This document shows, in pieces, positions 35,001 to 46,061 of a DNA stretch of 64,000 nt. The position numbers and the translations under genes are program-made. The stretch lies in the NCBI RefSeq assembly GCF_009905375.1, contig NW_027417471.1, positions 62,001 to 126,000 of the forward strand, in the 5' to 3' direction. Position 1 is the stretch's first letter, and every line of letters begins with the position of its first letter. The notes below the pieces were generated by a model. It worked only from the letters and a program-made list of their open reading frames with translations, had not been told where the DNA came from and did no database searches. This stretch comes from Apium graveolens. Its lineage: Eukaryota; Streptophyta; Magnoliopsida; Apiales; Apiaceae.

Positions 35001-36126
35001 ACTCTAATACCTACTTATATATGTTCATCAAGAGATTTTGAGAAGGATTGGTGAGATTTATCAAAAGAACAAGTAGTATACCTAGAGAGAAAAGAGAGCC
35101 GAGAGAGAGTAGCCGAGAGAGAGAGTGAGGAAGAAAGAGAGAAAAGAGAGAATGGTGTGCACGGGAGAAATAAAGAAAAGGAAGGGGGAGGATGAGTTTA
35201 TAAATAATAAGGACAAGGGCAATTTAGTACTTCTCTAATTCCCTTTTTAAATTGATTTTCCTTTCTCTTTTTACTCTCATAGAATATTGGTGGAATAATA
35301 AATATATCTCTCTCAGAAAGTTGAAAATTATAGAGATTGACAATTTTAAAATGTAGATCTCGAAATTAGCTTTCTAACCATTACTCATAATAAGATTTTG
35401 AGCATACGGTTGATTTTATATGATTTTCACAAGTTCGCTTTAATAATAACATTTTTCCACATAAAAATCAATTTAAAATGCAATGACCACCAAATAAATC
35501 CGTTCATAATTTTTAGAAAGTCTCTAGGACTATTTCGAAGATAACAGAACAATTCTCATGCCTTTATCTTACTCTGATAATTTTATAAAAAAGGCACGAA
35601 GGTTAAATAAACCTTTATTTAAATCAAATAATTCCCTTAAATCCATAAAAATTTCAACAGATCACGTAATCATGCATACAGACAAGTAAGCACACATAAG
35701 AACACATCTCTACTCATGTCTGATCATAGAAATTTATCCTTCTTTAATATTATTCCTTTTTACGCGTTCCGGTCACGTTCTACCTGACGGCCCGACGCTC
35801 AGCATTTTGATTACGCTTCTCGATATCGATCGACACGTCACTAGGATGAAATACTTTACTTAAACATTTCATTTCACATAATAACACATACTTCACATTT
35901 TAAATATCTTAACCCCTTTTTAGGACGGGTTCCATTCTACCTGACGGCCCGACAACACAGCTTATCTCCTAAGTTGACTCTTTAAATTGGAACACTTCTA
36001 TTTACGCTCCTAGATTCTAATATACAGTAAAGACAATTAATCAACACTTAATCACATAATTATAATCACTTCACATAAATCTCACTTTATTCACTTAATT
36101 ATATCGCAAAATTCTCAGTCGTCACA
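32006..36126 (-). repeat. 5' LTR of E (right copy)
   Basis: 4121 bp. Minus-strand start TGTGACGACTGAG at 36126 and end GGGTGTCACA at 32006. Its first three quarters match the left LTR; its last 1.1 kb (32006-33130) do not. It has the TATA box at 35198-35205 and a (GA)-rich tract at 35085-35150. It contains an 89-codon ORF in the unmatched part. Confidence 0.88.
32086..32355 (-). CDS. LTR-encoded ORF in the right LTR of E (89 aa)
   Basis: ATG at 32355 starts MARLRRTARKSVPGGPY, then an amphipathic stretch and a hydrophobic tail. It lies downstream of the probable promoter and upstream of the primer site, so it would be on the genomic RNA. The first ten residues resemble an ORF in block D (MVRFKQTAHK). 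No known domain. It could be a real leader peptide, or a relic of captured sequence. Confidence 0.35.
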   Translation of the reverse strand: MARLRRTARKSVPGGPYRVEDFRLPEQVVVFLSEQSLSQRIVKIQWVICRFQAGIDYVYLILFWGCKLYFMIGSCNLVSYFILFDPVSS

Positions 36127-37732
36127 GATTGTAACCCGAATATCCATCCAGAAGAGAATAATACTCATGACCGGCCAACCTGTCGAGCATCTGATCAATG
36201 AAGGGCAAAGGAAAGTGATCCTTCCTAGTGGATTTGTTTAGCTTCCTATAGTCCATGAAAAATCTCCACCCTGTGATTGTCCTTGTAAGAATAAGCTCAT
36301 TCTTCTCATTTGCTACCACAGTAATTCCAACTTTCTTTGGCACACATTGAACCGGGCTTACCCATGAATTGTCAGAGATAGGGTAGATGATCCCTGCATC
36401 TAGCCACTTAAGAATTTCTTTCTTCACTACTTCCTTCATGATAGGATTAAGTCTTCTTTGCTGCTCGACTATAGGTTTTCTACCTTCCTCTAGCAGAATT
36501 TTATGCATATAGTAAGAAGGGCTGATTCCCTTGATATCTGCTATAGTCCATCTGATTGCTGAGTTGAACTCTCTCAAAATCCTCAAAAGCTTTTCCTCAT
36601 CACTACCTGAAAGGTCAGATGCAATAATAACAGGTAGAGTAGATGTATCACCTAAAAATGCATACCTCAAATGTTCATGTAAAGGCTTAAGCTCAAGAGT
36701 GGGAGCTTCCTCAATAGAAGGCTTGAGGCATTTATGAGCTTTGTTCAATTCCTCCATTCCAAGAGATTCAAAAGGCATATCAATTTTCCTTTTCCATGAA
36801 GAAGCATTCAAATATTGCAATTGTTCTTCCCCTTCATCATCTTCACTATCTGAATTCCCCAATAAGGCTTTTTCTAAGGCATCAGACCTTAGAAATTGAT
36901 CAAGTTCCGATGTGACCATCGAATCGACCAACTCTACTTTTAAGCACTCCTCATTATCAGTAGGGAATTTTATAGCATTGAACATATTAAAAGTGACATC
37001 CTGATCCAGAACTCGCATGGTGAGCTCACCCTTCTGCACATCTATCAAGGTTTGGACAATATCCAGGAAAGGTCTTCCCAAGATTATGGGAATCTTCTTA
37101 TCCTCCTCGATATCAAGAATTATGAAATCAACAGAAAAGATGAGTTTATCAACCTTGACCAAGACATCCTCCACAATACCTCGTGGATATGTAATAGAAC
37201 GGTCGACCAATTGCAAGGTCATATAAGTAGGTTTGGGAACAGGTAAATCCAACTGCTTGAAAATTGACAAAGGCATCAGATTGATGCTAGCTCCCAAGTC
37301 ACATAAGCATATGTCAAAAGACACTTTTCCAATAGTACATGGAATAGTGAAGCTTCCTGGATCTTTAAGCTTCGGAGACAACTTCTGTTGTAGCACAATA
37401 CTGCATTCCTCTGTGAGAGCGACTGTCTCTAAATCATCTAGCTTCACCTTCCGAGAGAGAATACCTTTCATAAACTTTGCATAACTAGGCATCTGCTCGA
37501 GAGCCTCGGCGAAAGGTATGTTGATATGAAGTTTCTTGAACACCTCCAGAAACTTCTCAAATTGATTGTCCAGATTTTTCTTCTGTAGCCGCTTGGGAAA
37601 ATGCGGTGGAGGATAGATCTGTTTCTCCCCTGTATTACCCTCAGGTGGAGTTTGCTCAATAGTAGTCTTCCTTGGTTCCACTTCTTTGTCCTGCTGCACT
37701 ACTTCTGTCTCAGAATGAACTTCTTCAATCAA
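36127..37732 (-). pseudogene. protease and N-terminal RT of Athila F
   Basis: An uninterrupted frame of about 535 codons. Order: linker; protease region (PCTIGKVSFDICLCDLGAS, then LGRPFLDI); a Glu/Asp-rich spacer (about 36820-36870); RT with KPIVEQQRRLNP, SWVSPVQCVPKK, FFMDYRKLNK and YSLLDGYSGYN. It is cut before the catalytic YVDD motif. The stop at 36122-36124 lies in the neighbouring LTR. No start codon; it joins gag across one stop (37733-37735). Confidence 0.88.
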
Positions 37733-37735
37733 CTC

Positions 37736-39157
37736 TTAAGTTTGTTCGGGATTCGCAACCTTTCCAGACCTTGAAGTGATTGCCTTTACCTGCTCCTTGG
37801 CTTCCCTCTTTCCTGGAACTTCAGTGTCACTAGGTAATGTACCAGGATGACGATTTAGCAAGGCATTGGCAATTTGCCCAATTTGATTTTCCAAGGTCTT
37901 GATAGAAACAGCTTGATTCTTGCACATAAGCTTCAACTCCTCTAATTCAGATTTTTCATTGACTTGTTGCAGCTGGAGTTGCTATCTAGGTGCATACTGT
38001 GGTTGCTGAAGACCAGGGGGGTTGTACTATTTAGCTGAATACTGCTGATAAGGTTGTTGAACCGTATTCTAAGCATTGCTCCAACTGAAATTAGGATGAT
38101 TGCGGTTGTTGGGATGACATGTGGCTGGCCCTGGTTACTGCGATCGCTGGAAGTTGCTCACGAACTGAGCTGATTCACTAGAAATTGCACACTGATCAGT
38201 CTCATGGTCACCATCATAGAGCTCACAGACACTTGCGATTTGATTTACTCTATAAGTAGCCAAAATGTCCACCTTCATCGTCAAAGCTTTAAGTTGGGCA
38301 GCGATAGCAGTAGCTGCGTCCAACTCCAGAATTCCTGCGACTTTCCCTTGAATCAGTCTCTGGGATAGATTCTGGTACTCATTAGCAGCCATCAGTTCAA
38401 TAAGTTCATAAGCTTCATCGTAGCTCTTAGCCCACAAGGCTCCTCCTGATGCTGCATCAAGCATGGGTCTAGAAGTAGCACCCAATCCATTGTAGAAGCA
38501 ATTAATAATCATCCAATCAGGCATGCCATGGTGTGGGCACTTCCTTAGCATCTCCTTATATCGATCCCAAGCCTCACACAGAGATTCCCCTATTTGCTGA
38601 GCAAACTGGGTAAGAGCATTCCTGATTACAGTAGTCGTCGCCATGGGGAAGAATTTAGTGAGAAACTTTTGCGCAAAATCCTCCTAAGTGGTGATAGATC
38701 CTGCTGGTAGAGAGTGTAACCAACACTTAGCCTTGTCCCTCAGAGAGAATGGGAATAGGCGTAGCTTGATAGCGTCTTCAGTCACATCATTAAATTTGAA
38801 AGTGTCGCAGATCTCGATGAAATCCCTGATGTGCATGTTGGGGTCTTCAGTAGGAGAACCCCCAAACTGAACTGAATTATGTATCATCTGAATCATGCTT
38901 GACTTGATCTCAAAAATATTAGCCCTGATGGCCGGTCTGATGATGCTTGGCTTAATGTAATTAATCTTAGGCTGAGAATAGTCCATCAAAGCCTTCGGAT
39001 TTTCTACTTGATCTCCCATCGCTACTACAACTCGTTCTTCGACTTTCTCTTCTTCTTCTACCTTCTTTTTTTCCTCAAAAACTTCCTTACGAACTACCAC
39101 AACTTCTTCCTCGACTTTATCCAGTGTTCTCTTACGAGTACGTGAACGCGTATGCAT
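37736..39157 (-). pseudogene. gag of Athila F
   Basis: ATG at 39157 begins a basic then acidic N-terminus (MHTRSRTRKR, a run rich in Glu, Lys and Val). The capsid block runs to a TAG at 38681-38683 where Trp is expected (SITT then ED). It continues in frame through FPMATTTVIRNAL, ESLCEAWDRYKEMLR and MAANEYQNL. A zinc motif reads CELYDGDHETDQC, with Tyr in place of the second Cys. Several stops follow at 37950-38135, then a final block (37736-37936). Confidence 0.88.
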
Positions 39158-39274
39158 ACACCCTCGCTAGAGTACCTGAAATAGGACAAGGAAACAGATA
39201 AGTAACAATGTCCGAGTCAATGAACTTTAACGAGCACTGATGGAAATCACATAAACTATCAATTAACACTGCAG

Positions 39275-39292
39275 TCCCCGACTTTGGCGCCA
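39275..39292 (-). other. primer-binding site of Athila F (Asp tRNA type)
   Basis: Minus-strand TGGCGCCAAAGTCGGGGA. Athila elements use an Asp-tRNA primer with a TGGCGCC core. The expected GTTGCCGGGGA second half is altered here. Confidence 0.85.
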
Positions 39293-40672
39293 AAAACTTA
39301 TTAGTCGCTAAACACGCGCTCATAATACATGCAAGTATACGAGTTCGTAACTAGTATATAATCTTTTCTAGTTCATTCCCACAGAGACTGTATTGGTTAA
39401 CTAATTAATTCACACAATTAAGCAATAATGTATGGTTATTATTCAATGCTAAGATGATAACTAATTGAGATTATTTATAACTAAGAATTAAACTAATAAT
39501 TATAACTACGAGAACAAGACTGATTGAATTAATAAATATGACAAACATGAGATTCTAACTTCATTAAATACTTCATTCAATAGCCTTATTGATCTTAACC
39601 TTAGCATGCAATGGTGATGACACTAATCAGATAACACAAAACTGATAAACGCCAACTTTTGTTGCATGAGTACAATACTACCAGACATCCACAAAAGAGA
39701 TAGAAGCTGAATAGACACCAATTATATTGAGACTCTATATGTCTATAGAATTTGACAACATAACGGTTTAAGCAAAGGTTATCTATCTTACTTACACAGG
39801 GCAAGTAAGATGGTTAAAATTACCTACGAATCATGCATGACAATACATGAACCTATTCTAGCATGGCAAGTTCTAACTCCTTAAATTCACTTTCTCTTCA
39901 TTAAGAATTAACAAACTATCTTATAAGTTCACGATGCTCATAAGACGAATACGCACAACCAATACTAGGATATCATGCAATCACCACTTACTAAGGCATC
40001 AAACAAATTTAACTAAAGAAATCCATAAATAAATCCTTTAGAACCCCATGATAACGATTAGCCCATAATCGGACTCATCATCAACGTGGGTTCCGATGAA
40101 AGCATGGTATATAAAATGTAGTCTTTATAACGAATAAATAAAACCAAGTACAAATAAGAGTATAAGTTCAACAAAATAAGAAACGAGCATCCAAGATTAT
40201 AACTCAAAACAAAGATTCACAAGAATAAACTAGATCGTCTTCGCCTTTGTTGAATTATGCTATAGGTCTCTTGTCATCTTCTCCTTGTGCTCTGGTAAGT
40301 CTCCTTTTTAAAAAACAATCCTGAGTTATCAATATATAGCAGTCCAATCAGCCCAGGAGTCCAGAAAATAGAATTGCAATGGAATCGGGATTTTATTATC
40401 CAGACACGGCGCGACCGCGCGCTGGCTTCCTGTACTTCGGCGCGGGCGCGCGCTATTTCAGCGCGGGCGCGCTGGCCTTCTGCCAAAATTGACTTCTTCC
40501 ATTTTTCTTGTAGATTCGAGTCGGTCTTCGCGAGCTTTTATTCAAACACAACCTAGACACTATATTAGCACCAAAACAATGCTAATTCACCTGATTACCT
40601 AGATTATGCCTCAAATGCAAAAATACTCAAAAACACGTTAAAATACTTAACAACTTGAGTACAAACGCATCA
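39293..40672 (-). repeat. 5' LTR of Athila F (ends approximate)
   Basis: Lies upstream of the primer site. The minus-strand start is taken as TGATGCGTTTG at 40672; the exact LTR end near 39293-39310 is uncertain because no second LTR is present. It includes a short GC-rich island. No ORF is credible; the 70-codon frame at 40274-40486 is a by-product of the GC-rich repeats. Confidence 0.65.
40404..40475 (-). repeat. GC-rich three-unit repeat in the Athila LTR
   Basis: Three related phrases (GGCGCGACCGCGCGC, GGCGCGGGCGCGCGC and AGCGCGGGCGCGC), spaced about 28-30 bp, form a CpG-dense island in otherwise AT-rich LTR. On the minus strand it lies roughly 200-270 bp from the LTR start, within U3. 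Confidence 0.8.
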
Positions 40673-42995
40673 ATCCAAAGCTTATTAGAGCATTATAAAG
40701 TGTCATAAATGCCACTTAACTCTTTCAATCACTATCTCTTATTCTTCGACTACTTGCTTCCCTTTCCTACGCCTTGTTTCTTCTGCTCAGATATCACAAG
40801 TATATATCAATATGTATCTCACTTGATTCTATTCGGTATAAACTTCTATCTACCCTTTGTTTCACCCAAATCCAATTTATGGATTGAAAATTATAATTAA
40901 AACAGTCAAACGAAAAACATATACCCATATAACACATCAATAAGTTCACATAGCACATAACACGTAAGATATTCGATGAAAATAGATTTTCAAAGATGAT
41001 TTGATGTTAAAATAATTTTTCGGATATTTAATACGAATTTTTAAACATTTTTCGGAATTAAAACGGGCCGTTGAATCATTTTAAAACAATAAACAGGGTT
41101 TGATTGCCCGGATCTGGCTTTAAAATCATTTGATAATAATTATCGAGCCTTGAAAACAATTTAAAATAATATTTTAAAACTCGAAACTATTTTTTAGAAT
41201 TTTTAAATCAAAATAAATAATTAAACCTAATTAAATAATTAATTAATAATTAATTAAATCAATCAATTAATTAATTTTTGAATTAATTGACCAATTAACT
41301 AATTAATTATCAACTAAATTTAATTAACTAATTAATTCAAATTTATTTTTAAATTAAAAATACTTTTTGGAATTAAAATAATAATTTTTTGAATTTTTAA
41401 TAATTAAAAATGAATTTCTGTAATTAAAATAAATAGAAAATATAATTTTTAAATAATTTTGAAACAGGAATCCAAAATATGCAAATTCTGGAAAGTACAG
41501 GGACTGAACTTCATCGTTTTCAAAACAATAGGGACCAAACTGTAATTTTTACACCCCTCGCCGGAAAACAGTCGGGGTTCGCCGGAGAATTCAACTCCGG
41601 TATCGTCACACCACCATCTCCTCCAGATATGATCTACACAACACCAGGAATCTATTCATGCAATCAAATCACACAGATAACCCCTGAGTTGGCCGGAAAA
41701 GCTTAAGGAAAACTCGCCGGACGGCGAGTTCTTTCTTGCTCCGGCCAGCTCGATTCCGGTATCATCTGTTGATGAGACCACCACCAATCGATTCCTCTTT
41801 TCAAGCTCTACAAATCCATACCAACCAAACAATCTAATAACTCCTAGAACAAAACCCCCCAAATTTCAATTAAGAACATTCATACGGGTTATAAACCCCA
41901 ATTTTATAATTCGAAATTAAAACTCAATTTTGAACATGTTATTGAACTCCAAATTAGTCATATAACATATCAAAATCATCAGGAAGAAAAGATCTACAAC
42001 ATGCAATCATCAAATCATACAAACTACATCTCGAACAAAAATTTATAATTTAAATCAAAATAATTCGAAATTAAATAAAAATATAGAAAATAAACCTTTG
42101 ATTCTACACAAAAACCAGTTCTGGAATCTGATAGTACACCTCAAGACCTTCATTTTGAGTATTCAAGCTTTCAAAACAGAGTTCGATAACACCTTGAAAT
42201 TGAAGTTTGATTCTCAGGAACTACTATGAAATTAGGGTTTTCTCTGGAAAATTATATAATTTACTGTCTGCAAATGATTTTCCGTACAAAATAAAATACG
42301 GTAAGGGCTATTTATATTTACGGAATATTGGTACCCCGTTGGATCATATCGGATATATAATATTACGTTTATTTGAGAAAACAGATCCAAAACGGTACCA
42401 GTTTTAGGATAATTATCCAAATCTGTACATTTTGTATTGGGATTTTGGTCTCAGCGCTTTGGTTACACGTATTACGAGATGATAATTATAATAGTTTAAC
42501 AGAAAGATCCCGTTTTCCAAAAATACGGGTTTTATCGATTTATTGAAACAAATTTTGTATCGAAAATATTGCGCCGGGACCCGCACGGGGAAAACCGTAC
42601 TCCGGATCGAAAAAGTCAAAACATGGAAAATGCTCGGAATATTGCAATTAGGGTAGGAAGGAGTTTTCGGAAGAGTTTCAGGTTGTAAAAATGTAAGAAC
42701 AGTTGAAGTTGGTTGGTTCTCGATTATACAATATAGTTTTTAATTACTTGGAAAAATAATTTATTAAATCCATAAATCTTTTATAAAATCATAAAAAAAC
42801 ATAAAAAATAATAGAAAGATATGAAATTATCTATACTTTATTTTGGACATATAAAATAAGAATACTCAAATTATATCATATTTAAATATCCAACCACATA
42901 TTCCACTTAACAAATAATTCATAGAATAAATAAAGTAAGTACAGAATATACATTTATTAGCAAAAATAATTACACATTATGTCCCGGATATTACA
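40673..42995 (-). repeat. 3' LTR of chromovirus G (truncated by F)
   Basis: Minus-strand start TGTAATATCCGGGAC at 42995, just after a polypurine tract (AGGGGGAAGGA). It runs left for 2.3 kb and stops at the Athila LTR. A very AT-rich section at 41160-41470 and a section with many CCGG/GCCGG words at 41560-41760 are notable. No gene. The PBS-proximal end of the LTR is missing. Confidence 0.7.
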
Positions 42996-43031
42996 TCCTT
43001 CCCCCTAAAAGGATTTTGTCCTCAAAATCTC

Positions 43032-43173
43032 CTAAAAAAACAAATGAGGGTACTTTTCTCACATATCGCTTTCTAATTCCCAGGTTGATTATTCAACCTT
43101 TAGGTTTCTCCACAATACTCTTACTAACTTTACAACTCTATTCCTTAACACTTTCTCTCTTTCTTCTAGAATT
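43032..43173 (-). pseudogene. C-terminal chromodomain fragment of G
   Basis: The minus strand reads EEREKVLRNRVVKLV and VLWRNLKV, then a TAA, STWELESDM, a TGA, EKYPHLF and the final TAG at 43032-43034. It is homologous to the end of the E pol. It is separated from its integrase (57363 onward) by Sirevirus H. Confidence 0.8.
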
Positions 43174-44204
43174 TGTTATTCCCTAATAATACAACAAGAA
43201 TTACAGAAGGGGGTTGAATGTAATTCTGGCTACTTTTTCAAGATTTTAAAACTATTCTAACTGAATATATATAAGTGTTTGATTTGCAGAGTGTGGAATG
43301 AAAGGATTATATAAATCAAAACATAAAGTAATAAAAATACAAGCTTTTAAAACTTTCTGGTGGATTTGAATGTATCCACTAGAAATATATATATCAGTTT
43401 GAGAACTCTGTGTAGCTTAGAATGGCTCACAGCTGCTTTACAAGTAGAATAAACAAACTACATAGAAATTCTTGACAAGTACATCTTTTTCTATCTCCCT
43501 ATAAAATGTGTTTGCTTAGTTGAATGTTCTACTAGCTACACTTGGTTTATATATCACCAAGTTTACATGACAATAAGACAAGATAATAAAATAAAACATA
43601 TCTAGTCTAACTCCATGCTGCTTCAATACTCTATTCCAGCATCTTTGAATATCTTCACAATTACATGTAAATGGTAATGCTTCTTTGTTCTCAAATTCCT
43701 GCTTAACAGGCTGCCACATTCCTTTTGCAAACACCCAACGCATGTGACTGTGTTGTTGTCACTATCAACAAATATTTGAATTTGATCATCCGTTGGGTAC
43801 ATATTTGTCATCCATCGGGTAGCTTTGTTGATCATCCGTTGGGTAGCTTTGTTGATCATCCATCGGGTAGCTATTTGTCACTTGACTCCATTTGACTTAT
43901 ACAAAATTACAAGACATCTCATATTTACAATTAATCAACCTATTCTGCATATCCACTAGTAGTCAACATGACTCATATACTCCTACAGAATCTACACAAA
44001 GTTGTTTGCAGAAATGTGCTACAATACTTATTTGTTACATAAGCTACTTACCCGGTGGATGTCAAATTATCATCCGTCGGGACTATATTAATTTATCCGT
44101 CGGGACTATATTTGATCATCCGTCGAGTGCTACAAAATTGACTAAGTTAAGTCTACTAAGGTGTTTTGTTTAATTATCATCAAGTTCATAACATATTCCT
44201 AACA
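43174..44204 (-). repeat. 3' LTR of Sirevirus H (left copy)
   Basis: 1031 bp. Minus-strand end contains TTCAACCCCC about 45 bp from the terminus. TATATAA near 43547-43555 is the probable TATA box. Eight copies of the CCGACGGAT-type motif lie in U3 (43786-43870 and 44051-44128). Confidence 0.92.
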
Positions 44205-44402
44205 ATCTCCCCCAATTTATGTCTACTGAAATTATAGCCATAAATTAAGAGAAACTTGATGATAACAAAACACCCTAAAAACACAGATTGAAAAATAGTA
44301 GATAAACTAATAAGTGCTGCAATATTTACTAAAAATTGAACAAGGCAAAATGTACAAAGAGTTGCTCACAATCTTTATAAAGGTGCTCCTCTAGTCTGAA
44401 CA
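44205..44402 (-). other. PPT and pre-PPT region of Sirevirus H
   Basis: The minus-strand polypurine tract TTGGGGGAGAT ends at 44205, directly before the LTR start. About 180 bp upstream, TGTTCAGACTAGAGGAGCA (44384-44402) is almost the same as TGTTCAGGCTAGAGGAACA at the same distance in Sirevirus I. The accessory ORF stop follows at 44410. Confidence 0.75.
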
Positions 44403-44409
44403 AATAAAT

Positions 44410-45036
44410 CTATTTCCTTGATTGTCTGGATTTCTTCCCAAGCCTCCTATTGTTCTCTTCTATCTGATTCTGGAGTTGTCTGTGGAATTCAAGTTCATCA
44501 GCTTCAGATATATCCAACATTTCTTGCATTTCCAAAAGAGTCTTATTGCTAGAGATGCTCAGTTGATCATCCAGTCTGAAGAATCTTCTAATTCCCTTAT
44601 CATCCATGAATTCCATCAGCCAGTAAGGCCTCAAATGCACTCTCTTTCCTGTGAAGGGAATAGATATAGTTTTTGGAAGTGCATCTTTGGCTCTATTACT
44701 CCTTAGCTCCTCTATTTTCTTTAGAACTATTCTCCTTGCAGTCACATTAAATCCAAAGTTCTTCTTGAAGGATGAATAGACCTTTATCAGTACATATTGG
44801 CTTTCTTGAAGAATCCTGTGAAGTGGCCATGTGATCTCTTTCCCTCCCTTGTACTTGAACACTAGCCTTTCAGGAAGAAGTCTGTAGGCATCAATCCCTC
44901 TTAATTCTTCCAATTCTTCCAAGTAGAGGTTTATTTCAGAGAACTCCTTGATGTCACAGATATATAAGAGATCTTCCTTGTTGACTGTGGGTCGAGATTT
45001 GGTTAGGGTCTTGTATCTGAGAGTTACAGACTTCAC
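44410..45036 (-). pseudogene. C-terminal domain of the accessory ORF of H (208 aa open)
   Basis: A continuous frame that reads like folded protein: YICDIKEFSEINLYLEELEE, FKYKGGKEITWPLHRIL, GKRVHLRPYWLMEFMDD, then a basic end (RRLGKKSRQSRK). It stays open while the sequence before it (45037-45215) is shifted, so the original protein continued upstream. I have seen this domain at the end of Sirevirus accessory proteins in asterids but cannot name a fold. Function unknown. Confidence 0.7.
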
Positions 45037-45215
45037 TTTCTTTTTTGCTCTAGTCTTTGTTTTCTTTGGCTTGTTGACAAAAGAAAGTTTAGTTCAGGAA
45101 CTGGCAAACTATCCTAATCTACTGGCTCATTCTTTAGAATTATGGCTTCACCATGAATATTTCTGGTTGGATCCACCATCTTGAATTATTCAAATACCAT
45201 TGAGAGTTTTGTTGT

Positions 45216-46061
45216 CTAAGTTGAGGTTGTAGACTTTTTGAGAATGTAGTCTTCCATTTCCTCATCACTGAAGTCCAATTTTCTTTTGGAGGGAAGCTTG
45301 TATCTGAATCTTCTTTTCTGTTGTGGTGCATCTAACACTTTCTGATCTTGAGGTTCAGCAATTACAGATGGTTGTGCAGAAATCTCTGTTATAGTCTTCA
45401 CAGCTTGAAGTTTGGCCAAGATAGCAGCTTGCTCCTTCTTTTGTTTGAGCTTCTTAGCATCTAAGACAGCTTGCTTCTTTTCTTGCATGATCCTTTCCTT
45501 CTCTTCCTTTTTAGGTTCTACAAACTGAGGGTGTCCAGCCATCATACATATTTCTTTACCATTTCTGTAAATCTTGGCAATTCTTCTTTTAAGTGATGAA
45601 GCAGCTGGATCTTTGAAAAATGCAATTGATCTAGCCAACAGCTTCTTCTCATCCGGCCTAGGTGTTTCATACACAATATCCATAGGATTTTTGTCTAAAA
45701 ACTTTGAGTAGTTTCTTTTAGGCTTCATGATCAGATTTGCCTTTGGAGATTTGATGCAAGATGTTTGGCCTTTCTCCAGATAATTTATACTCATTTTAGT
45801 CAAAAAAATATTCTTAACTTGAGAGTGATGATTGAAGATTTTGTCTGGTTTCAGAATCGGCCCAAACTTCTGTTGAATTTCTGCATCTATCTTTCTCCAT
45901 TTCTCATCTAGTTCCTTCTCCACAGCTGCAACATTAAGCATCTTGGGAATTGACTTTGACTCAAGCTTAGCAGCTCCTATATGGATCAGATCAATGTTGT
46001 CCAATACTGGTGACTTTGGCAGAGTAATTTCTGGAATAATTACTTGGCTGATTTTGTACAT
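45216..46061 (-). pseudogene. Lys-rich part of the accessory ORF of H
   Basis: A 281-codon open frame (MYKISQVIIPEITLPKSP onward) with a basic middle (EEKERIMQEKKQAVL, KKLKQKKEQAA) that is probably helical or coiled coil, ending in an acidic and basic tail (SKRKLDFSDEEMEDYIL). The first 114 codons are repeated at 48110-48454 by the internal duplication. Confidence 0.65.

Larger units (their letters stand above)
22524..36126 (-). mobile_element. Tekay-type chromovirus E (Gypsy) with two long LTRs
   Basis: Minus-strand element: 5' LTR 32006-36126, PBS, accessory ORF, gag-pol with C-terminal chromodomain remnant, PPT, 3' LTR 22524-26199. Domain order protease, RT, RNase H, integrase, chromodomain marks a chromovirus; long LTRs and protein flavour fit Tekay. 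The left neighbour is Sirevirus A on the plus strand (flank GCACA). The right neighbour is Athila F on the minus strand, cut inside RT (flank GATTG). The flanks do not match and the LTRs differ in their PBS-proximal part, so the unit as it stands is probably a recombination or deletion product. Confidence 0.88.
36127..40672 (-). mobile_element. Athila-type Gypsy F, truncated inside RT
   Basis: Minus-strand element with 5' LTR (39293-40672), an Asp-tRNA-type primer site, gag and the start of pol. It ends abruptly at 36127 within RT (last codons GYSGYN), where the LTR of E begins. Its catalytic RT motif, integrase and 3' LTR are missing. Athila assignment rests on the TGGCGCC primer site, the gag phrases (MHIRDFIEICDTFKF, PFSLRDKAKCWL) and the protease phrase CDLGASINLMPLS. 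Confidence 0.88.

Noticed and set aside
22519..36131. A TSD for element E
   Set aside because: GCACA and GATTG do not match, and neighbours on the two sides are different elements on different strands.
40274..40486. Ala/Arg-repeat ORF in the Athila LTR
   Set aside because: Arises from the GCGC-rich repeats; no support as a gene.
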